From Gordonia westfalica (GTDB lineage: Bacteria > Actinomycetota > Actinomycetes > Mycobacteriales > Mycobacteriaceae): a stretch of DNA of 64,000 nt. The stretch spans positions 4,402,001 through 4,466,000 of the forward strand of contig NZ_FNLM01000034.1 of the NCBI RefSeq assembly GCF_900105725.1, given 5' to 3'. Of the stretch, positions 9,659 to 18,999 are shown piece after piece (within the stretch, counting starts at the first letter, position 1; the number at the start of each line of letters is the position of its first letter). The translations under genes and the position numbers were made by a program. The notes under the pieces were generated by a model that was given only the letters and a program-made list of their open reading frames with translations, was not told the origin of the DNA and ran no database searches.

Positions 9659-10438
9659 GTGGATATCAATGGAGCTAGTGCAATCGTCACGGGTGGCGCG
9701 TCGGGGATCGGCGCAGCTGCGGCTCGCCAGCTGGCGGCCAAGGGTGCGAAGGTCATCGTCGCCGACCTGAACGCAGACAAGGGTGAGGAACTCGCCAAGG
9801 AGATCGGCGGGCAGTTCGTCGCCGTCGACGTGACCTCGACCGAGCAGATCGAGGCTGCCGTCAACGCGGCCACCGAGCTCGGCCCGCTGCGCGCGCTGGT
9901 CAACTCGGCCGGCATCGGCTGGGCCCAGCGCACCATCGGCCGCGACGGCGAATTCGGATCGGCACACAACCTGGACGCCTACAAGAAGGTCATCGCGATC
10001 AACCTGATCGGCACCTTCGACTGCATCCGTCTCGCCGCCACCGCGATGAGCCGCAACGAGCCGCTCGACGCACACGGTGAGCGCGGCGCGATCGTCAACA
10101 TGGCCAGTGTCGCCGCCTTCGACGGCCAGATCGGCCAGGCGTCGTACTCGTCGTCCAAGGGCGGCGTCGTCGGCATGACCCTGCCGGTCGCGCGTGACCT
10201 GGCCGCGGTCGGCATCCGCGTCAACACCATCGCCCCCGGCCTGATCGACACCCCGATCTACGGCGAGGGCGAGGCCGCCGAGGCCTTTAAGGCGAAGCTG
10301 GGCGAGTCGGTCCTGTTCCCGCATCGTCTGGGCGCCCCCGACGAGCTGGCCTCGATGGTCGTCGAGCTGGTCACCAACAGCTACATGAACGCCGAGGTGA
10401 TCCGCGTCGACGGCGGCATCCGGATGCCTCCGAAGTAG
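9659..10438 (+). CDS. SDR-family 3-hydroxyacyl-CoA dehydrogenase-like protein
   Basis: This is a classical short-chain dehydrogenase of 259 residues. The NAD-binding motif TGGASGIG is at about 12-19, NSAG follows, the catalytic pair is in YSSSK, and the end is [10 protein letters not shown]. The overall pattern resembles type II 3-hydroxyacyl-CoA dehydrogenases of fatty-acid and branched-chain catabolism. GTG 9659 starts the SDR fold directly; an upstream ATG at 9605 would add an improbable leader. Its place inside the fadA2-fadE5 interval supports a role in acyl-CoA oxidation. Confidence 0.85.
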   Translation: MDINGASAIVTGGASGIGAAAARQLAAKGAKVIVADLNADKGEELAKEIGGQFVAVDVTSTEQIEAAVNAATELGPLRALVNSAGIGWAQRTIGRDGEFGSAHNLDAYKKVIAINLIGTFDCIRLAATAMSRNEPLDAHGERGAIVNMASVAAFDGQIGQASYSSSKGGVVGMTLPVARDLAAVGIRVNTIAPGLIDTPIYGEGEAAEAFKAKLGESVLFPHRLGAPDELASMVVELVTNSYMNAEVIRVDGGIRMPPK

Positions 10439-10459
10439 TCCGTAAGACCACCACTTCTC

Positions 10460-10503
10460 GCCGAACCCACTGCCTCTCACCGGCGGTGGGTTCGGCCTTT
10501 TCC
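10460..10503. terminator. Terminator between convergent SDR and ADH genes
   Basis: GCCGAACCCAC and GTGGGTTCGGC form an 11-bp perfect stem with a 15-base loop, followed by CTTTTCC. It lies between convergent stops. The AACCCAC/GTGGGTT core recalls the larger palindromic repeats in this window, but it is shorter and single. Confidence 0.75.
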
Positions 10504-10518
10504 GGTGGGTTGTGTCGG

Positions 10519-11574
10519 TCAGGCCTGCAGGATGACTTTCAGCGCCTTGGTCTCGGCGGCCCGGCCGAAGACGTCGTAGGCCTCGATGATGTCGCCGAGG
10601 TCGAAGCGGTGGCTGACGAACAGGTCGGGGTCGATTCGACGCTGCGCGACGAGTTTGAGCAGAACGCCGAGCGTGTCGGTGTTCACCAGGCCCATCGAGA
10701 CGTTGATGTTGGAGATCCACAGGTCCTGGAGCGCGAGCTCCACCGGGGCGCCGTGCACGCCGACGTTGGCGACATGGCCCGCGGGCCGGACGACGTCCAG
10801 GCACATCTGGAAGGTCTGCGGGATGCCCACGGCCTCGATTGCGACGTCGACGCCGAGCCCGTCGGTCATCGCGAGAACCTGGTCTTTCCAATCGGGATCC
10901 GACGACACCACACCGTCGGTCGCGCCGAAGGCCTTGGCCTGCTCGACACGGTTCGGGTCGATGTCGACGGCGATCACGCGGCTCGGCCCGTACAGTCCCG
11001 ACGTCGCGATCGTCGCGAGACCCACCGGTCCGGCGCCGACGACGGCCACCACATCACCGGGTTTGACGTTGCCGTACCGGATGCCGATCTCATGTCCGGT
11101 CGGCAGGATGTCGCTGAGCACGACGCCCTGCTCCGGCGTGACCCCCGGCGGCAGTTTGTAGACGGAGGTCTCGGCGTAGGGCACGCGTACGAACTCGGCC
11201 TGCGTGCCGTCGATGAGGTGCCCGAAGATCCAACCGATGCCCGGCGCCCCCTCGTCGCCGAGACAGTGCGAATGCACTCCGTGCTTGCAGAAGTCGCATT
11301 TCCCGCAGGCCGAGACGCACGACAGTATCACCTGGTCGCCGACCGCGAGAGTGGTTACCGCCGAGCCGATCTCGGTGATCGTGCCGACGCCTTCGTGGCC
11401 GAGGATGCGGCCTTGTTCGACCGCGGGGACGTCACCTTTGAGGATGTGGAGATCGGTGCCGCAGATGGTGGTCGCGTCCATCTTCACGATGACGTCGGTG
11501 GGTTGGAGGATCTTCGGTTCGGGTACGTCGTCCCAGCTCTTCTCGCCTGGACCGTAGAATACGAGTGCCTTCAT
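10519..11574 (-). CDS. Zinc-dependent alcohol dehydrogenase (MDR family)
   Basis: This medium-chain dehydrogenase has 351 residues. Catalytic-zinc ligands are the Cys in ICGTDLH and the His and Glu in GHEGVG. A structural zinc site is formed by the cysteines of SACGKCDFCKHG and the following SHC. The nucleotide fold has GAGPVGLA. It should oxidise or reduce an alcohol/aldehyde with NAD(P); the substrate is unknown. GGGAG precedes the ATG at 11574. The gene is divergent from the LppU-like gene, with a palindromic repeat copy in the shared promoter region. Confidence 0.88.
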   Translation of the reverse strand: MKALVFYGPGEKSWDDVPEPKILQPTDVIVKMDATTICGTDLHILKGDVPAVEQGRILGHEGVGTITEIGSAVTTLAVGDQVILSCVSACGKCDFCKHGVHSHCLGDEGAPGIGWIFGHLIDGTQAEFVRVPYAETSVYKLPPGVTPEQGVVLSDILPTGHEIGIRYGNVKPGDVVAVVGAGPVGLATIATSGLYGPSRVIAVDIDPNRVEQAKAFGATDGVVSSDPDWKDQVLAMTDGLGVDVAIEAVGIPQTFQMCLDVVRPAGHVANVGVHGAPVELALQDLWISNINVSMGLVNTDTLGVLLKLVAQRRIDPDLFVSHRFDLGDIIEAYDVFGRAAETKALKVILQA

Positions 11575-11682
11575 CGGCTCTCCCTCGAGTTGTCTCCGAC
11601 TGTCTGTGGTTCCCTCCTCGAGGCTAGGAGACCTTCGCCGGACACGCCCGGGCCTTCTCGTATTGAGACGCGACCGCAATCC

Positions 11683-11752
11683 CAGACCCACCCCTTTTCG
11701 GCAAACCCAGCCCCTTGTGACGGGGTGATTCTGCGGAAAAATGGTGGGTTTG
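11683..11752. repeat. Nested palindromic repeat, copy A (degenerate)
   Basis: CAGACCCACC followed by TTTTCGGCAAACCCA, and downstream GCGGAAAAATGGTGGGTTTG, form the outer and inner arms of the same palindrome seen at 12381, 30972 and 62986, with several mismatches. This copy lies between divergent genes rather than at a gene end. Its right arm contains an ATG (11741) in frame with the LppU-like protein. Confidence 0.7.
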
Positions 11753-11761
11753 CAGGCGTCT

Positions 11762-12376
11762 GTGAGTTGTCCGCCGTACCCGGGACAACCGCCGGCGGGC
11801 CAGTATCCGCAGGGTCCCTGGGGACCGCCGCCGCCGAAGAAGAGTCACAAGGGGCTCTGGATCACGCTCGGCGTCCTCGCGTTCCTCGTCGTGGGCGCGG
11901 TGATCGCCGGCGGGGTGGCACTGGTCGGGAACTCCGACGGTGCGATCGTCTACAACGCCGACGACGTCGACGTGGGGCAGTGTCTCGAGGTGACGTCAGG
12001 GTCGGACTCGCTGAAGGCCGAGAAGATCTCGTGTGACACCACGGACTTCCACTACGTCGTCGCCGGCAAGTCGTTCACCCGATTCGGTTGCGGGCTCGGC
12101 TATTCGACGTTCTGGTTCGCCGGCAACGAGAAGGAGGTCCTGTGTCTCGCCCAGGCCGGGAAGTGCTACCACCTGCCCGAATCGTCGGGCGCGGACACGA
12201 CGTCGCTTGCTCAGGCCCGTGAGATCGACTGCGGCCAACCGGTTCCGGCCGGCGAGGCGACCAACTTCAAGGTCGAGACCAAGGAGTCCCGGGAGCCGGA
12301 TTGCCCCGAGGGGCAAGGTGAGTACTACGTGGCCCAACCTAAGCCGACCGGATACTGCGTCTCGCTGCTCGAGTGA
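11762..12376 (+). CDS. LppU-like membrane-anchored exported protein
   Basis: About 204 residues: a Pro/Gly-rich cytoplasmic tail (CPPYPGQPP), one transmembrane helix (LWITLGVLAFLVVGAVIAGG), and an extracytoplasmic domain with many cysteines, starting VDVGQCLEV. This resembles LppU-type septum/envelope proteins of actinobacteria, whose biochemical role is unknown. The GTG at 11762 avoids residues derived from repeat copy A. The ATG at 11741 inside the repeat would add MVGLQAS. It is followed by repeat copy B, which probably ends its transcript. Confidence 0.7.
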   Translation: MSCPPYPGQPPAGQYPQGPWGPPPPKKSHKGLWITLGVLAFLVVGAVIAGGVALVGNSDGAIVYNADDVDVGQCLEVTSGSDSLKAEKISCDTTDFHYVVAGKSFTRFGCGLGYSTFWFAGNEKEVLCLAQAGKCYHLPESSGADTTSLAQAREIDCGQPVPAGEATNFKVETKESREPDCPEGQGEYYVAQPKPTGYCVSLLE

Positions 12377-12380
12377 CCGC

Positions 12381-12458
12381 TCCGCAAACCCACCACAAAT
12401 GGGCAAACCCACCACCTCGCAAGGTGGTGGGTTTGCCGATTAAGGGTGGGTTTGCGGA
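12381..12458. repeat. Nested palindromic repeat, copy B
   Basis: Outer 14-base arms (TCCGCAAACCCACC and its complement) enclose inner 16-base arms (GGCAAACCCACCACCT and its complement) around CGCA, with 6-7 base spacers between. It sits 4 bases after one stop codon and 8 bases before the convergent fadE5 stop, so it can serve as a two-way terminator. Confidence 0.9.
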
Positions 12459-12466
12459 TCCTCAGA

Positions 12467-14302
12467 TCAGAAGGCCGCTACGTCGAGCTCCATGATGTCG
12501 TTGTCGACGTTCTCGACGGTGACGCGCACGGCGGTGAGGAGCGGCAGCATGTTCTTGGCGAAGAAGGCTGCCACGCCGACCTTGCCCTCGTAGAACGCCT
12601 TGTCGGCGTCGGAGGCACCGTTGTCGAGTGCGGCGAGGGCGATCTCGGCCTGGCGCAGCAGCAGCCAGCCGATGAGCAGGTCGCCGACGGCCATCAGGAA
12701 GCGGACCGAACCGAGGCCCACCTTGTAGAGCTCGGTCGAGTTCTCCTGTGCGGCCATCAGGCTGCCGGTCAGGGAGGCGGCCATGGCCTGGACGTCGTCG
12801 AGGGCGGTCTTCAGCAGAGCGCGCTCGGCCTTGAGGCGACCGTTGCCCGCCTCGGAGTCGATGAAGCTCTGGATCTGTCCGGCGACGTGTGCCAGTGCCT
12901 GACCCTTGTCGCGGATGATCTTGCGGAAGAAGAAGTCCTGCGCCTGGATGGCGGTGGTGCCCTCGTAGAGCGAGTCGATCTTCGAGTCGCGGATGTACTG
13001 CTCGATCGGGTAGTCCTGCAGGAATCCCGAACCGCCGAGGGTCTGCAGCGACTCGTGGCCGAGGGTGCCGTAGGCGCGCTCGGAGCCGACGCCCTTGACG
13101 ATGGGCAGCAGCAGATCGTTGACGCGAGCGGCCATCTCGGCGTCGGCGCCGGAGACGATCTTCGCGGCGGCGGCGTCCTGGTGCGACGCGGTGTAGAGGT
13201 AGATCGCGCGCAGACCCTCGGCATAGGCCTTCTGGGTCATGAGCGAACGACGCACATCCGGGTGGTGGGTGATCGACACGCGCGGCGCGGCCTTGTCGGT
13301 CATCTGGGTCATGTCGGCACCCTGGATGCGCTCCTTGGCGTACTCGAGCGCGTTCAGGTAACCGGTCGACAGGGTAGAGATGGCCTTGGTGCCCACCATC
13401 ATTCGAGCGTGCTCGATGACCTCGAACATCTGCGCGATGCCCTGGTGGACCTCGCCGACGAGCCAGCCCTTGGCCGGGATGCCGTGCTGGCCGAAGGTGA
13501 CCTCACACGTGGCCGACGCCTTGATGCCCATCTTGTGCTCGACGTTGGTGACGAAGGCGCCGTTGCGCTCGCCGAGTTCGCCGGTCTCGAAGTCGAAGTG
13601 GAACTTCGGCACGAAGAACAGCGACAGACCCTTGGTGCCCGGTCCGGCGCCCTCGGGGCGGGCGAGCACGAGGTGGAAGATGTTCTCGGTCATGTCCTGG
13701 TCGGCCGAGGTGATGAAGCGCTTCACGCCGTCGATGTGCCAGGAGCCGTCCTCCTGCTGGGTGGCCTTGGTGCGGCCGGCGCCCACGTCCGAACCGGCGT
13801 CGGGCTCGGTCAGCACCATGGTGGCGCCCCAGCCGCGCTCGGCGCAGATGGTGGCCCACTTCTTCTGCTCGTCGGTGCCGTTGTTGTAGAAGATCTCGGA
13901 GAATCCGGCGCCGGCGGCGTACATGAACACCGGCGGGTTGGCGCCGAGGATCATCTCGCCGATCGCCCAGTACAGCGAACGCGGGGCGGGGAGGCCGCCG
14001 AGCTCCTCGTGGATGCCGATCTTGTCCCAGCCGCCTTCGACGAGGGCGTTGTAGGACTTCTTGAAGGATTCGGGGATGGTGACGCTGTGGGTCTCGGGAT
14101 CGAAGACCGGCGGGTTGCGGTCGGCGTCGACGAAGGATTCTGCGATGGGGCCCTCGGCCAGCGCCTTGACCTCGCGGAGCATGTCCACGGCGGTCTCGTG
14201 GTCGAGGTCGCCGAAGTCGCCCGACTCCAGCACCTTGTCGAGCTCGAACAGCTCGAACAGGTTGAACTGCAGGTCGCGCATGTTGCTCTTGTAATGGCCC
14301 AT
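12467..14302 (-). CDS. fadE5: Acyl-CoA dehydrogenase FadE5
   Basis: This is an FAD acyl-CoA dehydrogenase of 611 residues, the same length as M. tuberculosis FadE5 and recognisably very similar along its length, with landmarks [24 protein letters not shown] and [13 protein letters not shown]. It oxidises acyl-CoA to 2-enoyl-CoA; FadE5 is known for broad chain-length use. The ATG at 14302 has AAGGA upstream, and residues from here match the family start (GHYKSN). Synteny with fabG4/fadA2 is broken only by the four genes between. Confidence 0.95.
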   Translation of the reverse strand: MGHYKSNMRDLQFNLFELFELDKVLESGDFGDLDHETAVDMLREVKALAEGPIAESFVDADRNPPVFDPETHSVTIPESFKKSYNALVEGGWDKIGIHEELGGLPAPRSLYWAIGEMILGANPPVFMYAAGAGFSEIFYNNGTDEQKKWATICAERGWGATMVLTEPDAGSDVGAGRTKATQQEDGSWHIDGVKRFITSADQDMTENIFHLVLARPEGAGPGTKGLSLFFVPKFHFDFETGELGERNGAFVTNVEHKMGIKASATCEVTFGQHGIPAKGWLVGEVHQGIAQMFEVIEHARMMVGTKAISTLSTGYLNALEYAKERIQGADMTQMTDKAAPRVSITHHPDVRRSLMTQKAYAEGLRAIYLYTASHQDAAAAKIVSGADAEMAARVNDLLLPIVKGVGSERAYGTLGHESLQTLGGSGFLQDYPIEQYIRDSKIDSLYEGTTAIQAQDFFFRKIIRDKGQALAHVAGQIQSFIDSEAGNGRLKAERALLKTALDDVQAMAASLTGSLMAAQENSTELYKVGLGSVRFLMAVGDLLIGWLLLRQAEIALAALDNGASDADKAFYEGKVGVAAFFAKNMLPLLTAVRVTVENVDNDIMELDVAAF

Positions 14303-14428
14303 GGTGAATTCCTTCTCTGGTGTGGCCGTATGCGTGATGACGGTGTTGTCTGCCAGGTCCCGGTCCGACCCCATTCGGCTGGAGTGGGTACCGGCCGGTC
14401 CTGGTGGAGTTGTCTCGGTTCGAGCTAA

Positions 14429-14444
14429 GTTACTCGCCGGTAAC
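14429..14444. promoter_or_regulatory. Candidate operator upstream of fadE5
   Basis: GTTACT-CGCC-GGTAAC is an inverted repeat with one mismatch, about 130 bases before the fadE5 start. Its core TTACT-N4-GGTAA matches the fabG4/fadA2 site (TTACT-N4-AGTAA) in arm length and spacing. A common repressor is inferred. Confidence 0.45.
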
Positions 14445-14578
14445 CGCCAATATAGACCCATATCGCCAGGGGATCAATCGCTGATCCATGTGATCTGCGC
14501 CGAGGGCGGGGGCGGACTATGTCCCACGACAATTCCGGCAACCGCTGCAGGTGAGGACCGGATGCGGTCCAATCGGAC

Positions 14579-15127
14579 ATGCGCACACGACGATGGACCA
14601 GGGGCGGGATCACGAGCATCGTGGCAGCGGTCGTCGCTGTCGGACTGGCGCCGGCGGTGAGCGCCGGACCGGCGAACGCCGCGGAGCCGGCCTGGAACGG
14701 CGTCTACTCACTGAAGCGATTCGCGGCGTCGAAGACGGGGACCAGCCTCGCCGCGCGGCAGCCGGAACCGGATTTCTCCGACGACTACACCTTCCGGAGC
14801 TCATGCGACGGCGGTACGTGCGTGGCGACCGTCGTCGACGGTCCGAAGCCCGCCAATCCGACGCTGCCGCAACCGCCGCGCTACACCTGGGGAGACGGTT
14901 CCTGGGTTCACCGCTACGACTGGGAGTGGGACTGCTGGCAGGGCGCGGGCGTGCCCAAGGTGTGGCGGCCGGCGAAGTCGGTCGCGTATTACACGCCGCA
15001 GGGCGACGGCACGCTCAAAGGCGTGTGGCGGACCACGATCGACGGCGGGCCCTGTGATGGGACGGTCGACATGAATGTCGCGGCCTATCCGGTGACCCCG
15101 CCGGCCCCCGGCTGGAATCTGTCGTGA
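14579..15127 (+). CDS. Conserved mycolata-type secreted protein
   Basis: This 182-residue protein has a Sec-type signal peptide (basic MRTRRWTRG, hydrophobic segment, AxA site near ANAAEP at about 31-37). The mature part has the pattern SKTGTSLAARQPEPDFSDDY, several Trp (YDWEWDCW) and four Cys that could form two disulfides. Similar exported proteins of unknown function occur in mycobacteria and relatives. No catalytic motif was recognised. It ends 5 bases before the convergent nfo stop and is divergent from fadE5. Confidence 0.75.
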   Translation: MRTRRWTRGGITSIVAAVVAVGLAPAVSAGPANAAEPAWNGVYSLKRFAASKTGTSLAARQPEPDFSDDYTFRSSCDGGTCVATVVDGPKPANPTLPQPPRYTWGDGSWVHRYDWEWDCWQGAGVPKVWRPAKSVAYYTPQGDGTLKGVWRTTIDGGPCDGTVDMNVAAYPVTPPAPGWNLS

Positions 15128-15132
15128 TCGGC

Positions 15133-15903
15133 CTACAGCGCTGAGCGCAGGTATTCGAGGTCGGCCGGGATGCCCTCGGCCGGCGTCTCCAGGATCACCG
15201 GTGCATCGGCGGCCGCAGCCACGGCGGCGAGCACCTCGGGGTCGATCTGGCCCGACGCGAGGTTGGCGTGACGGTCGCGCCCGGAGTCGAACTCGTCGCG
15301 GGAGTTGTTGAGGTGCACCAGGTCGATGCGTCCGGTGATCTCCTTGACGCGCTCGACGAGGCCGACGAGGTCCTCGCCACCGGCCCAGGCGTGGCAGGTG
15401 TCGAGGCAGAAGCCGGCCTGCTCGAAGTCGCCGACCGCTTCCCACAGACGGTCGATCGACTCCAGGGTCCGGGCCATCGCGTGGTCGCCGCCGGCGGTGT
15501 TCTCGATCAGGATCGGCACACCGAAGCCGCCCTTGTCGACCTGGCGGTCGAAGAGCTTGCGCCAGTTGGCGAATCCCTCGGACGACTCCTCGCCGTCACG
15601 CAGATGCCCACCGTGCACGACGAGTCCGAAGGCTCCGAGTTCGGCGGCCGCGGCGGCCTGCTGCTCGACGGCCTTGCGCGACGGCATACGCAGTCGGTTG
15701 TTCAGGCTCGCGACGTTGATCTGGTAGCTGGAGTGCACGACGACGTCGACGTCGGATTCCCGGATGGCCGCGGCATGCGGATTCGGTTGCGGCTTCTTCC
15801 AGCTCTGCGGGTCGGTGACGAACATCTGGAACACGTCGATCCCCAGCTCTGCTGCGGTGACCAAGGGGTCGGTGTCCTCACGAAGGTGTGCTCCGATGCG
15901 CAT
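15133..15903 (-). CDS. nfo: Deoxyribonuclease IV (AP endonuclease, Nfo/End)
   Basis: This 256-residue TIM-barrel zinc endonuclease cleaves DNA 5' to abasic sites in base-excision repair. Metal-ligand motifs are in order: VVHSSY, VVHGGH, ILIENTAG, CLDTCHAWA, VHLNNSRDEFDSGRDRHANL and ILETP. Length matches the actinobacterial family (about 250). The ATG at 15903 begins MRIGAHLRE, the usual family start. Confidence 0.93.
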   Translation of the reverse strand: MRIGAHLREDTDPLVTAAELGIDVFQMFVTDPQSWKKPQPNPHAAAIRESDVDVVVHSSYQINVASLNNRLRMPSRKAVEQQAAAAAELGAFGLVVHGGHLRDGEESSEGFANWRKLFDRQVDKGGFGVPILIENTAGGDHAMARTLESIDRLWEAVGDFEQAGFCLDTCHAWAGGEDLVGLVERVKEITGRIDLVHLNNSRDEFDSGRDRHANLASGQIDPEVLAAVAAAADAPVILETPAEGIPADLEYLRSAL

Positions 15904-15975
15904 GCGTCAACGATAGTGCCCGCATCCCGTCGGCGATGCCGGTGCCCGGAGAGGGCTCATCCGACGACGCGGCGG

Positions 15976-16191
15976 TCACTCGCCGGGCGCCGGCTCCGTC
16001 TCGATCGTGATCGGTACCCCGGCCGCGATCAGCAGCCGGCACGGGGCGGCGCTGTCGTGGTACAGATTCAGCCATTCGTGACCGCGCGTCCCGTCGGAAT
16101 ACACCGCATCGAGGGTGCGGTTCAGCCGGGCCTCCGCCTCCTTGGTGATGATGTAGCGCTGGTCGCCGTAGCGCAGGTAGCGATTGGGCAC
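15976..16191 (-). CDS. Small conserved-looking hypothetical protein
   Basis: A 71-residue soluble protein starts at a GTG with GAGGAGG upstream (VPNRYLRYGDQRYI). An upstream in-frame start at 16284 would add 31 residues without a ribosome site. It contains one Cys, an acidic C-terminus (ETEPAPGE), and no membrane segment or known domain. It lies 72 bases upstream of nfo on the same strand and may share its transcript. Function unknown. Confidence 0.6.
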   Translation of the reverse strand: MPNRYLRYGDQRYIITKEAEARLNRTLDAVYSDGTRGHEWLNLYHDSAAPCRLLIAAGVPITIETEPAPGE

Positions 16192-16421
16192 CGAGACCTC
16201 CTCTGTGATGGGGGATTGCCGGCCTCCAGTGTGATCCACGACACGCCCACGAGCGGTACTTCGGTCGAAACCGGCGACGTCCACGGTGTTCGTGCCGGTG
16301 GCGACGGCCGGTGGGCGCGGGCCGTGCTGCGGTGGCTCACCGATCGAAGATGGCCACTACACTGACGGCAGGTTACGAGCGTGGGTTGCCCTGAGGGGCG
16401 TGACGGGCGGGATTGTGTCGG

Positions 16422-17726
16422 GTGAGTGTTGACGAGTCGGTGGGCGTCCCGCGGCCGGGTGAGTCCTCGAAGCGCGGTGAGGGCAGCTCGGCTGAGGACA
16501 CGACCTCGACGGATGTGAACCTGTCGAAGACGGCCGGACAGGGTGATCCCGCTCCGCAGGCGTCGGAGGCCGACCCGCCGCGGATCGCGCCGGTCCTCGA
16601 GGACCTGGCCGCCGCCGCGGAGATGGAGGCCGAACCGGAGAACCGTCGCGACCTGACCATGGTCCGACGCATCGCCGTCACCGCCTGGTTCGTGCTGATG
16701 GGCGTACACATCGCCCTCGAGGGCCTGGCCTTCGACCGCACCCGGCTGATCATCCTGATGTGCCTCGGCCTGGCCGCGGCGAGCATCGGGCGCCGCAAGT
16801 TCATCACGATCATTCTCGACTGGGCCCCGTTCGCCCTGATCCTGATCCTCTACGACTGGACGCGCAACATCGCGCAGATCGTCGGCATGCCCACGCACTG
16901 GCATCTCGCGATCGACTTCGACGCCTTCTTCTTCGGCGGCGTCACGCCCACGGCGTGGCTGCAGGAGCAGCTCAAGCAGGCGAGCCCGCCGTGGTGGGAA
17001 GTCATCGTCAGCGTCGTCTACATGTCGTACTTCATCATTCCCTATGCCGTGGCAGCATGGCTCTGGCTCAAGGACCGTGCGGCCTGGCGCCGGTACGCGG
17101 CCTGCTTCGTCGCGACGACCTTCCTGGCCCTCGTCGGATACACCCTCGTGCCCGGTGCCCCGCCGTGGGCGGCCGCACGATGCACCGCGGCCGAGGTGCA
17201 GGACTATCCGCGTGATCCGATCTGCATGTATTCGCAGGAGGCCAACGAACCGGGTGGGCTGCTCGGCCCGCTGGACAACGCGTACCCCGACGCGAATCCG
17301 TACGTCGAGCGCATCTCGGCGCGTGGCTGGAATTATCTGAACATCCACGCCGCGTCGAACCTGGTCACTCTCGGGCAGGGCAAGTCCAACCTCGTCGCGG
17401 CCATCCCGTCGCTGCATGCCGGCCTCACCATGCTGCTGGCGCTGTTCATGTGGCCACGGGTCAAGGCGCTCGGAAAAACGCTCTACATGGGCTACGCGCT
17501 GGCGATGGCGTTCGCGCTCACCTACACCGGCGAGCACTACATCTTCGACATCGTGCTCGGCTGGGCGCTCGCCGCGGCGGTGATCGGGGTGTACCAGATC
17601 GTCGACCGGAAGTACCTCATACCGCGCCAGAAACGCCTGGCCGCCGAGGCCGAAGCGGAAGCTGCCGGGATCGAATCCGACAGCGAGGACCCGGACGCGG
17701 AGAAGGTGTCGACGCCCGCGTCCTGA
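16422..17726 (+). CDS. PAP2-superfamily membrane protein (inositolphosphotransferase-like)
   Basis: About 434 residues: a hydrophilic N-terminus of about 85, at least six membrane helices, and an acidic C-terminal tail. The PAP2 motifs are PSLHAG and GEHYIFDIVLGW, giving the catalytic His-Ser-His/Asp set typical of Aur1/Ipt1-like lipid phosphatases and phosphotransferases. A role in phosphoinositide or other envelope lipid turnover is inferred from family only. GTG 16422 was chosen as start; a TTG 9 bases upstream is in frame. Confidence 0.8.
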   Translation: MSVDESVGVPRPGESSKRGEGSSAEDTTSTDVNLSKTAGQGDPAPQASEADPPRIAPVLEDLAAAAEMEAEPENRRDLTMVRRIAVTAWFVLMGVHIALEGLAFDRTRLIILMCLGLAAASIGRRKFITIILDWAPFALILILYDWTRNIAQIVGMPTHWHLAIDFDAFFFGGVTPTAWLQEQLKQASPPWWEVIVSVVYMSYFIIPYAVAAWLWLKDRAAWRRYAACFVATTFLALVGYTLVPGAPPWAAARCTAAEVQDYPRDPICMYSQEANEPGGLLGPLDNAYPDANPYVERISARGWNYLNIHAASNLVTLGQGKSNLVAAIPSLHAGLTMLLALFMWPRVKALGKTLYMGYALAMAFALTYTGEHYIFDIVLGWALAAAVIGVYQIVDRKYLIPRQKRLAAEAEAEAAGIESDSEDPDAEKVSTPAS

Positions 17727-17745
17727 CGTCGCTAGCCTGGGACAG

Positions 17746-18174
17746 GTGAGCTCGCGTAGGGCCCGGACGATTCGACGGTACCGGGGGCTGATCCTTCCTC
17801 TCGTGCTCGCGGTGATGCTCATGCACACCGTGATCGCGGGTCCGGCCGCGACGGACGGCGGCCCCGGCTCCCATTCCCCCGCCGGTCATCAGGCGGCGGC
17901 GACGTCGCATCCCGGCATGACGCCCGCTGCGATGATCGGTGAGGCCCCGTCGATGTCCGGAGCGGACTGCGGCGATCACGACCACGGTTGTGTGTTCATC
18001 CGAGCCGCCGACCTCGATCTCCCGGCCGCCGCGCTCGTCCTGCTCGCCTGGGCATTCCTGTCCCTGTCGGCGGCTGCACTGTACCGCCGGGCCCGTCGGC
18101 GCGTCGTCGTCCTCGGACGTCCGCCCCCGTGGGCCATCCACTCCCACCTGCAGTTGCAGGTGATCCGCTGCTGA
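17746..18174 (+). CDS. Small DUF6153-like membrane protein
   Basis: This 142-residue protein has an N-terminal hydrophobic segment (LILPLVLAVMLMHTVIAG), a His/Met-bearing extracellular loop (GHQAAATSHPGM, CGDHDHGC), a second helix (ALVLLAWAFLSLSAAAL) and a basic tail. This layout fits DUF6153-type proteins, which often neighbour DUF305 genes. Here the DUF305 gene follows after 70 bases, so the pair probably forms one transcription unit. Metal handling is inferred from the His-rich loop and the neighbour. Confidence 0.6.
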   Translation: MSSRRARTIRRYRGLILPLVLAVMLMHTVIAGPAATDGGPGSHSPAGHQAAATSHPGMTPAAMIGEAPSMSGADCGDHDHGCVFIRAADLDLPAAALVLLAWAFLSLSAAALYRRARRRVVVLGRPPPWAIHSHLQLQVIRC

Positions 18175-18244
18175 GGAGACGTCCGCGGGCCGATGGGTCC
18201 GCCATGTCGTCATATCCGAAAACCCTCAGCAGCAAGGAAAACCG

Positions 18245-18934
18245 ATGTCTGTACACCGCAATGCAACTGTTCGACGCCGCGCCGCGACCGGGATCGCCCT
18301 GGGAGCAGCCGTCGCACTCGCCCTCGCCGGCTGTTCATCCGACGAATCGCCCTCCGGCACAAACACTGCCGACCGCCCGGCGACATCGTCACCGGCGGGC
18401 GCGTCCGCTCCCGACCGATCACCCGCGCCGGCCCACAACGACGCCGACGTCGACTTCACCACCGAGATGATCCCGCATCATCGCCAGGCGGTGATGATGG
18501 CCGAACTCGTCGAGGGTCGGACACAGAATCGCGAACTCATCGAGCTCGCGGACACGATCGAGGACGCTCAGGAAGACGAGATCGACCAGATGGCAGCCCG
18601 ACTCAGGTCATGGGGCGTCCCGATGGGGGAGCACATGGACGGGGACATGGATCACGGGGGTATGGGACCCGGGGGTGACGGCGGAATGGGCCACGGGGAC
18701 ATGCCGGGGATGATGTCCCCCGCGGAGATGGTGGCGCTCCGGAACGCCAGTGGCGCCGAGTTCGATCGACTCTGGCTCGAGGGCATGATCCGTCACCATG
18801 AGGGGGCCATCGCGATGGCCGACGAGGAACTCGCGCACGGCATCGATCCGGCGAGCAGAGCCCTCGCCACGCAGGTGAAGAAGACCCAACAGGCCGAGAT
18901 CGACCAGATGCGGGCGATGCTCGGGCAGGGCTGA
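18245..18934 (+). CDS. DUF305 lipoprotein, Met/His-rich
   Basis: This 229-residue lipoprotein has lipobox LALAGC at about residues 25-30. A linker of Ser/Thr/Pro leads to the DUF305 ferritin-like four-helix fold, with the characteristic EMIPHHRQAV and GMIRHHEGAI repeats. Between them is a Met/His/Gly-rich insert (MGEHMDGDMDHGGMGPGG and more), typical of copper-binding exported proteins. An AGGA site precedes the ATG. Copper or silver binding outside the membrane is the likely role, but the metal is not proven. Confidence 0.88.
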   Translation: MSVHRNATVRRRAATGIALGAAVALALAGCSSDESPSGTNTADRPATSSPAGASAPDRSPAPAHNDADVDFTTEMIPHHRQAVMMAELVEGRTQNRELIELADTIEDAQEDEIDQMAARLRSWGVPMGEHMDGDMDHGGMGPGGDGGMGHGDMPGMMSPAEMVALRNASGAEFDRLWLEGMIRHHEGAIAMADEELAHGIDPASRALATQVKKTQQAEIDQMRAMLGQG

Positions 18935-18946
18935 GCGGACGACGGA

Positions 18947-18981
18947 GCGGGGGCGGTCCCGGAGTCCGGAACCGCCCCCGC
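18947..18981. terminator. GC-rich hairpin between convergent genes
   Basis: GCGGGGGCGGT and ACCGCCCCCGC pair, with an internal CCGGA/TCCGG stem, giving a long hairpin with two bulges. It lies between the DUF305 stop and the convergent DUF4185 stop. There is no T-run, so termination strength is uncertain. Confidence 0.6.
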
Positions 18982-18999
18982 CTCGTCGGAAATCCTGCG

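Noticed and set aside
8125-9969. A 614-residue antisense frame over the VanW gene
   Set aside because: No domain or ribosome site; composition typical of the opposite strand of GC-rich genes.
12446-14428. A 660-residue open frame antisense to fadE5
   Set aside because: It mirrors the codon bias of fadE5, has Val/Gly/Asp-rich filler composition and no domain; fadE5 is unambiguous.
16122-17828. A 568-residue antisense frame over the PAP2 gene
   Set aside because: Arg/Asp/Glu-rich high-GC shadow with no motif; the plus strand has a clear membrane protein.
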